A stretch of DNA of 64,000 nt, taken from NCBI GenBank assembly GCA_916610825.1, contig OU744447.1:10523751-10587750 (forward strand), read 5' to 3'. This stretch comes from Haliclystus octoradiatus (lineage: Eukaryota > Cnidaria > Staurozoa > Stauromedusae > Haliclystidae). Below the pieces are notes generated by a model. That model was not told the DNA's origin. It did not search any database and worked only from the letters and a program-made list of their open reading frames with translations. The stretch's first letter is position 1, and every line of letters starts with the position of its first letter. Below are positions 59,301-64,000 of the stretch, one piece after another. Position numbers and translations under genes: made by a program.

Positions 59301-62300
59301 AAAGCTTGTCTCTTGCAAGAGAATACGTATTTTGGCCTGGTATGTCAGCCCAAATTAAAGATACTGTGTCGTCATGTGGAATTTGTAATTCATTCCGAAA
59401 CAGACAACAAAAAGAAACGTTGCAGCCACATGACATTCCAGATTTACCATGGCAATCAATTGGATGTGACCTTTTTGACTTTGGTGGGCAAACGTATTTA
59501 CTACTCACAGATTTTTTCTCAAAATACTTTGAAATTGAACAATTAAAGAGTGCAACTGCTTTGTGTGTGATCACAAACATTAAGAAGATATTTGCAAGAT
59601 TTGGCATACCAGATACTGTCTACAGTGATAATGGACCACAGTTCAGCAACACTCAGTATTTATTTAGCACATCACATGAGTTCAAAAAATTTGCAATTGA
59701 TTGGAATTTTAAACATGTCACCAGTAGCCCAGAATATCCAAAATCAAATGGAGCAGCAGAGCGTGCAGTGCAAACATCAAAAAGATTACTCCGAAAGGCA
59801 CAAGCATCTGGCAGAGACCCGTTTGAGGCATTATTGAAGTTACGTAACACACCATTTGAAGATATTGGCCTTTCTCCAGTTCAGTTGTTAATGGGACGCA
59901 GGACAAAGACATCACTTCCAACTCATCGAAGGTTACTTGTGCCGCAGAATGTATCTCCTGCTCGTGTTGTTGAACAGCTGAAAAAGCGACAAGTCACTGC
60001 AAAACGCTACTATGATACATCCAGTAAAGACCTACCAGTTTTGAGTGATGGAGAAAAAGTCAGATTTAGACCAAACAAAGAAAAGTCTTGGAGAAAAGCG
60101 GAAGTACTTCCAAGATCTTATGTGGTGCAAGATGAACAAGGTCGAGTCTATCGACGCAATAGACAACACTTGATTGCTGTACCAAATGATCGAATGATGA
60201 TAAATCACCAGCCTGTCAATCACGAAGCAGATGATGTGTCTCAAAGTCAAGACCCTGGTCAAAGCAATGTGCACAATAGTCAAGAGTCTGATCAAAACAA
60301 TGATGCAACTGGACTACCAATCCAAAGCCTGAAACCCAAGAAATCAATGAGAGAACGTCGAGCAACAGACAGACTTATTCAGTCGTGCTAACTAATTATT
60401 ATTAAAGTTATATTGTTATGACGAGGAGGATGTTATAATATTTTATGTTAATCTTATTATTGTTATTGTTGTTTGATAACGAGGCAGTCTTTGAGTTTTT
60501 CCAAGATGGCTACTTGACCACATGTTGTATTTACTGCTTCATCTTTCTCTGAGTATTTTCTACTTATTATAACAATCTTGATAAGGTGTTCATGAACAGT
60601 TCATGAACTTCTCATGAACTCATACATTTCCTTTGAAGAGGCTAACACATTTTGCTTTATTTAGAGATACCACGTCAAAAGCGAAGGAATTGTATTGCTA
60701 AATCTAAAGTTGGATATCCACAATGCAGATCAAAAGTAGAGGTATGGAACACAAAAGTAAATTCAGTTCAATAAAAAGAGTCTCCTTGTTATATTCAAGT
60801 TACAGCATTGTTTTTTTGAACATCCTATAATTATAATTAGATGTCTGAATTGTGCCAAGTCAATGCAATACAATGAATGATAATGAAGTCAGTTAAGAAA
60901 CATCAAATGGTTCAATTTTGATGAACTGTTCATCAGCAGTTCATATATAGCAGTTTAAGTAAGGTCCGTGAACAGTCAAGTTGAGGCTCCTGAAAAAGTG
61001 CATGGAAAATAAGCATTTAATGCGCATGAACTGTCCACAGGTTTTTCACAAAATTATAACTTTTTTTAATTTTTCACTGGAAATTAACCAGTAAACACAT
61101 GCATATAAAACAGCACCATGCTGGCTTTTTCACCTGTAAAATGCAGTAAAACTGGTCATGAACGTTAAATAGCCGGTTTTTATAAACTTTATCATGAATT
61201 GTTCATGAACTTTAAATAATCGTTGATAAAGATTGTGCAATATAATATTAATGGACATTCATGAATGAAGAGATAGGTTCATAACCTGTTCCAAGTGTTC
61301 ATTAACCGTTCATGAAGATTGGGCTATATCACATCTGTGATCTGTTTTTATAGCGTTGCAGTGTTCTGTTGTATTGTAGGGAGTGGGATAAAGTAAAAAC
61401 TAATTACCAACAGACATCATACAATGCAATATCAAATTGAAAAGTAATTAAAGTGTTAATATAACAAGATTTATTATTTATAAAAAATGTTAAAATATTA
61501 ATTAGGAAATTATTTTATTCTTACAGTGGATGAAGAAGCATTGGCAGACTGATCCTTGTTATAAACACAATGGGATTGATGGTACAGCGTGTTCAATACT
61601 TGATTACTTTGAAACGGTTAGCAACAGCTTTTGATTAATCATAGTAATCGCACTTCTGTGTACAGTGCAATTTGTATATAACATGAACTAGCTGCAAGAT
61701 GTAGATAAATTGACTGCAATATGCAAATGGCCTTTATATACAGGGTTTATTTGATAGAATATATTATTTTCCACATTACAAGGGTAACCACTATAGACAT
61801 ATGGATGCTGTAATGCTGTATATAGGTGACCGTTATAACATGCTTGACTGTACATGGTTGACCATTACAGCATACACTAAAAAACCTGTGCATTACAACC
61901 GTGAAATTTAGATCACTATTAACAGGCAATCTTTTTCTTAGGTCGATATTGATTCAATAGAATCTTGTCATTTGAGACATTTCTGAAATGACCACTATAG
62001 ACAGGTGGTTAACGTGTAGAGGCAAATGTTAAATCCAGTTTGGTTGTAACAAGTTTCATTACTAATTGCTTGAAAAATTTGAACAAATATTTTGTCTTGT
62101 ATTTTTTTCTCAGAACTAAAAAATATTATACTCATCTCAACTGTTAAATCTCAACAAAACACGCTATAAAAGATATGACTGCTGTAAAAAATGGTCCATG
62201 AACTTGAAATTGCCCACATTTTCATGAACATTCCATAAACAGTTTAATGAAATTGTTCTTGAAAATGATCATGATAATGTGGGCAATTTCCTGTTCATGA

Positions 62301-63029
62301 ATATTATGAACTTTTATATGAACTCATGAACTTTTCACTAAGAAAGGATTGTTGATTTTATGAATCTCATGAGAAGTTCATTAACTTACCAAACGTTCAT
62401 GAATCGTTCATGGAAACCTTATAAAAAGCTCCAATCAGTTCACGAGCTTTTAAAATGGCATGTTTATCATAGACAGTTTTCATGAAATATCCATGGACTG
62501 TTCATGAATATAGTGCCAATTAATGTTCATGGGCTGTTCATGAAAATAGTGCAAATTAAAGTTCATGGACTCTTCTCACAGGATTAAAATTTTGAAATTT
62601 CTAATTGAAGCAATTGCTCTTACAATTTGCGTATCAAGGTTGAGGTATTCTGTATGCCAAATAAAGAAACACCAAGGAAGAAAATTGTGGAACAATTCCA
62701 ACTAACAATAAATGTAAGTAAAATAATAAAACAAATGTAATAAATAGTTTTGCTTCAGAGCTTCAGAGTGAAACTTCAAGTGGCAAATATGAATGTCTAC
62801 TCCTTAAACTATTTAAATTCTAAGTATAATGAATACACTAATCAATAGTTTCATTAATGAATAATGAATCATTCATTAATCATTGGAATACATTAGCAAA
62901 ACTCTGACAAATACACAAATTAAATCTTCTCGAGTTGATAATTAACTACGTGCTGATTGCTGGACTATTCATGAACTTCTGAACTGTTTTTCTTTGCAGT
63001 GGTTCACAGGGGTAGTAGAATTAGTATAG
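50390..63029 (+). CDS. Membrane-anchored protein with two EGF modules and an MGAT5 N-terminal-like segment
   Basis: Exons: 50390-50666, 54760-54870, 55562-55684, 60665-60741, 61527-61616, 62639-62713, and a tentative last exon 63000-63029 ending in TAG. Joined, they give about 260 aa. Residues 69-87 are a hydrophobic anchor preceded by basic residues (type II topology likely; Met51 is an alternative start). Residues 93-129 are a six-Cys EGF. Residues 130-170 are a calcium-binding EGF (DLDEC, then NQYGTYTCEC). Residues 186-240 (GYPQCRSKVEWMKKHW, TDPCYKHNGIDGTACS, VEVFC) match the region before the catalytic domain of MGAT5, the Golgi GlcNAc-transferase of N-glycan branching. The exon 1 donor must be GTGGGT at 50667; the stronger GTAAGA four bases later breaks the frame. 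Whether the protein ends at 63029 or continues to a catalytic domain is open. Introns hold a hAT and a Ty3/gypsy element. Confidence 0.7.
52350..52800. repeat. Three tandem copies of a repeat of about 158 bp inside the hAT element
   Basis: Each unit contains ATAAACACAAGGAAAGTGTA, AACAGTCGAAGAAAAGGTCG, AGGGAATACAAAACATGAAG and CTTAAATCAAAACG. Units begin near 52358, 52510 and 52669. Confidence 0.85.
52830..53003 (-). pseudogene. Short frame in the hAT element, possible transposase start remnant
   Basis: 57 codons from the ATG at 53003, acidic (LSDENEQDLKVVYDEI, then LSSDEHYDLIDDIG). It ends before any hAT domain. It begins just downstream of the octamer/CCAAT repeat array, as a promoter-proximal first exon would. 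I do not recognise it by sequence. Confidence 0.4.
53130..53455 (-). promoter_or_regulatory. Four tandem units with octamer (ATGCAAAT) and CCAAT motifs
   Basis: Units of about 90 bp begin near 53132, 53231, 53316 and 53406. On the plus strand each has ATTTGCATATGAKGGGGTGC and, about 35 bp further on, CGCNCCAATCA. The octamer and the CCAAT box are classic promoter elements. The array lies upstream of the leftward frame starting at 53003 and may be the hAT element's internal promoter. Confidence 0.6.
56167..56310 (+). repeat. 5' LTR (144 bp)
   Basis: It starts TGTTATAATA and ends TATTATAACA, i.e. TG...CA with a 10-bp terminal inverted repeat. By eye it is identical to the 3' LTR. Confidence 0.95.
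56311..56322 (+). other. Presumed tRNA primer-binding site
   Basis: TGGTGTCAGATG directly follows the 5' LTR. The initial TGG is complementary to the CCA end of tRNA. I did not identify which tRNA. Confidence 0.6.
56375..60391 (+). CDS. Ty3/gypsy Gag-Pol polyprotein, single intact frame
   Basis: 1338 aa from the ATG at 56375. The order is: a Gag region (about 1-200), a Cys/His cluster with two knuckle-like motifs (about 209-243, CKFCGYSHAMK then CRRCDEIGHFEKMC), an aspartic protease (ADTGAEATVIP, about 305), reverse transcriptase (about 440-650, active-site IIVDDFLV near 604), RNase H (VDASGTGLGAV, about 750; ETDHKPLEAI, about 815), an integrase HHCC zinc finger (about 967-1008), and a DDE core with Asp in GCDLFD (about 1030), Asp in YSDNGPQ (about 1083) and Glu in SNGAAERA (about 1128). 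Pol order with integrase after RNase H is that of Ty3/gypsy. Gag and Pol are fused without a frameshift. There are no stops, so it may be recently active. It resembles Mag/SURL-like lineages, but the lineage is unproven. Confidence 0.97.
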   Translation: MAESSEFSKPGPLVFDANAAENWRRFLMRFQIYLVAKEKDDKPDRLKVNMLLNFAGPDAIEEYSHFTYGPREDMENYDCIISKFDLLCRGAKNVIYERFVFFTRQQKDGERIDSFISELKRLALSCEFAGLRDSLIRDRIVGGVISDDLRGELLKKPGLNLKTAHDYARTFEATESQKQQFSLSARASQPEQTAIHFVKDSKRSSKKSTCKFCGYSHAMKISLCPAHNKKCRRCDEIGHFEKMCTTQKDNSKKIRTVQRDETDSEEDVESQLYFGSLEVGAISSKMHKKSMVTVKIAGKDVQLKADTGAEATVIPLSLYRHLSKKPLKKVRLPLKGWLADKSVYPKGCVRLHTQYNNRSLDILFLVVDEEFTPLLGCDACLDLEVVKFMNVDCISDMSPKVPTCNVCPVDTSPVLKEFKDCFSEQPGLLADSVSLEIDESCSPIVHAPRKIPIALQEPVHKKLKEMEDMGVIIKQTSSTPWVSSMVVVDKRKSAQQSTRPCAKDIRICIDPRDLNKALKRSHYPMASIEDIAARIHDSKVFAVLDACSGYWQLPVDLPSSRLLTFNTKWGRYRFTRLPFGISPAPELYQREMDRLFEGLPVDIIVDDFLVCGKDQKDLDQKLRLVLQRAREVGLRFNLKKLKYNLPEVTYVGHVLTSDGLKPDPEKIQAIQEMPTPTDKEGILRFLGTVNYLDKFLPNKADLQGPISQLSQKNVNFVWDTPQQEAFDALKKSLTNAPVLAYFDNNKKTVLSVDASGTGLGAVILQDGRPIAYGSKRLTECERRYTNIERELLAIVWGVAKFHTYVYGRQITVETDHKPLEAIFRKNLNDAPPRLQRMLLKLTKYALDVKYVPGREQVLPDCLSRAAIATTGNIPEYDSDLHISMINNVAIQDKSIETFRRAISTDEVSIVVMDYIVNGWPEQKDSVDELAKEYWNLRYELSVEDGIIFKMDRLVVPRSLRKEVLEDIHAGHMGENKSLSLAREYVFWPGMSAQIKDTVSSCGICNSFRNRQQKETLQPHDIPDLPWQSIGCDLFDFGGQTYLLLTDFFSKYFEIEQLKSATALCVITNIKKIFARFGIPDTVYSDNGPQFSNTQYLFSTSHEFKKFAIDWNFKHVTSSPEYPKSNGAAERAVQTSKRLLRKAQASGRDPFEALLKLRNTPFEDIGLSPVQLLMGRRTKTSLPTHRRLLVPQNVSPARVVEQLKKRQVTAKRYYDTSSKDLPVLSDGEKVRFRPNKEKSWRKAEVLPRSYVVQDEQGRVYRRNRQHLIAVPNDRMMINHQPVNHEADDVSQSQDPGQSNVHNSQESDQNNDATGLPIQSLKPKKSMRERRATDRLIQSC
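60421..60430 (+). other. Polypurine tract
   Basis: ACGAGGAGGA lies directly before the 3' LTR, the expected site for priming plus-strand synthesis. Confidence 0.7.
60431..60574 (+). repeat. 3' LTR (144 bp)
   Basis: Same length as the 5' LTR with no difference seen by eye, followed by the ATCTT duplication. Confidence 0.95.
60590..62580. repeat. Cluster of TTCATGAAC palindromes
   Basis: More than fifteen copies or near copies of TTCATGAAC / GTTCATGAA, often paired as TTCATGAACNGTTCATGAA, are scattered through introns 4 and 5 of the EGF/MGAT5-like gene. A smaller group is at 32460-32600, and single ones are near 18970, 56150 and 62970. The retrotransposon is inserted inside this cluster. Confidence 0.75.
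61680..62030. repeat. Array of the 'ACAGGTGGCC' dispersed repeat
   Basis: Degenerate units such as CAGGGTTTATTTGATAGAAT, ACCACTATAGACATATGG and ACCACTATAGACAGGTGG. It lies in intron 5 of the EGF/MGAT5-like gene. Confidence 0.6.
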
Positions 63030-64000
63030 ACGGTCACATTATAGGAATGGGTCTAACCTATTTTATTTGTTACAACAAGAGCGCCAGAAATCACGGTCAA
63101 ACAGAGCTTACAAATAAACTTGTAGAAAAGACAATTCAAGATAAATAAAAAACATTACGAAAAGATACCTGTCCAATGTCCATTTCCTAGAAAAAACATC
63201 TTCTTTGGCAGTATATGATCTCATGCAGTGGTTGTGAAGCATACAACTTTGATCTGTTGGCATGGCCTAAAAAAACATCTGGCATTGATGAGCAATAGAA
63301 AAAGCAAACAGAGAAAGTTTAACAGTTGATAATACTTTGGGCCAATGTGTTTCTAAATAATGCCGAAGCATCCCTAGTAGCAAATTTGTACTGTATATGG
63401 TGTTATTATGAGATCGCGGCAATAATACCACCAAATTCGAGTGATTCTATAGTTTAATTTGAATGCCTTTCCAAAAAGGAAATCGCATCGCTCAGATGGC
63501 TAGCTGGTAGAGTGGAATTCCAGCCTAGTTGACACCAGAGGTGGCTGAATCCTTTAATATAAGGATGTAGATTCAATCCAGGGTTCAAAGAAGTGTAGAA
63601 TATTGATCTATAGTTCCAATCTGTCTAAATATAGGATGGGCCCAGATTCAGATTTGGGTCCGGCCAAAAGGTGAAGATCCTGCCGAATGCTAGAATCCGA
63701 TACAAGGACAGTTCTGATTGACACTTTCCCCATTATCATATCAGGCAGTTTATTTCAACTCTCAGTTGCAATTATGACATGAAACTCAGAGGATTCATGT
63801 AGCAGGTTTCATCTTTGATTCTATTCCATAAATGTTCTGAATATTTCATTGAGCTTAAGAGATGTAGAAGAAGCCAACCATTATTACTTTTAAAACTTAT
63901 ATTCACGTTAACGATATCTTTTTTGGAACATTACATTATCTCATGTTTTTTCTCCTTGAATAGCCATCACACATGCTTTCCAAGAATAAATTATTAACAA
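63030..64000. other. Region after the tentative last exon; no gene recognised
   Basis: An AATAAA at 63144-63149 would suit a 3' end for the preceding gene. Apart from the SINE-like segment at 63489-63590 I see no exon or recognisable frame. Confidence 0.5.
63489..63590 (+). repeat. Possible tRNA-derived SINE head
   Basis: CTCAGATGGCTAGCTGG then TAGAGTGG is A-box-like. GATTCAATCCAGGG, about 80 bp later, is B-box-like. No cloverleaf is evident. Confidence 0.4.

Larger units (their letters stand above)
56162..60579 (+). mobile_element. Ty3/gypsy LTR retrotransposon with ATCTT target duplication
   Basis: The element proper is 56167-60574 (4.4 kb), flanked by ATCTT at 56162-56166 and 60575-60579. 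It has two 144-bp LTRs, a presumed primer-binding site at 56311, one gag-pol frame and a purine tract before the 3' LTR. No envelope frame is seen. It sits in the intron after the second EGF exon, in the same orientation as the host gene. Confidence 0.96.

Overview
This is a nuclear window from an AT-rich invertebrate animal genome. It holds multi-exon genes with GT-AG introns, animal-specific families (HMGXB4, SLC35D, an EGF/MGAT5-type membrane protein), dense MITE-like foldback elements, a hAT element, a Ty3/gypsy retrotransposon and hammerhead-ribozyme-like repeats. I cannot name the species. The palindrome TAGGCCTA is very frequent, and a marine invertebrate (for example a tunicate or another early-branching lineage) is only a guess. 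All gene models below were assembled by hand from splice sites and codon phase.

Layout. The left half is transcribed leftward: HMGXB4 (6 coding exons, 26612 to 19381), then an SLC35D-type nucleotide-sugar transporter (12 coding exons, 17513 to 5105), then the first three exons of an unrecognised gene (4338 to 1400) that runs off the left edge. The right half is transcribed rightward: a 35-exon GH116/DUF608 (GBA2-related) gene from 27195 to 49436, then a gene from 50390 encoding a membrane anchor, two EGF modules and a segment resembling the N-terminal domain of MGAT5. HMGXB4 and the GH116 gene are head to head, with only 582 bp between their start codons.

Mobile DNA. Introns of the EGF/MGAT5-like gene carry a 2.4-kb hAT element (8-bp target duplication CATGTATA) and an apparently intact Ty3/gypsy element with one gag-pol frame, two 144-bp LTRs that look identical and 5-bp target duplications. 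SLC35D introns carry a 2.1-kb element with long inverted repeats and TTAA ends, plus other foldbacks. Two small TA-flanked pogo/Tigger-like MITEs, several TTAA-ended or foldback elements, three tRNA-derived SINE-like segments and several dispersed intronic repeat families are also present.

Most notable. (1) A family of hammerhead-ribozyme-like motifs (two well formed, one with an insertion, two eroded) with different but base-paired stems. (2) The GH116 protein has a Phe where the catalytic nucleophile Glu is expected, a changed acid/base motif and a 12-cysteine insert. (3) Two symmetric phase 1-1 EGF exons lie between a membrane anchor and an MGAT5 N-terminal-like segment, possibly with no catalytic domain. 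(4) One GH116 intron is almost wholly (TTA)n, is 438 nt long and has no stop in frame, so retention would insert a poly-Leu/Ile stretch.
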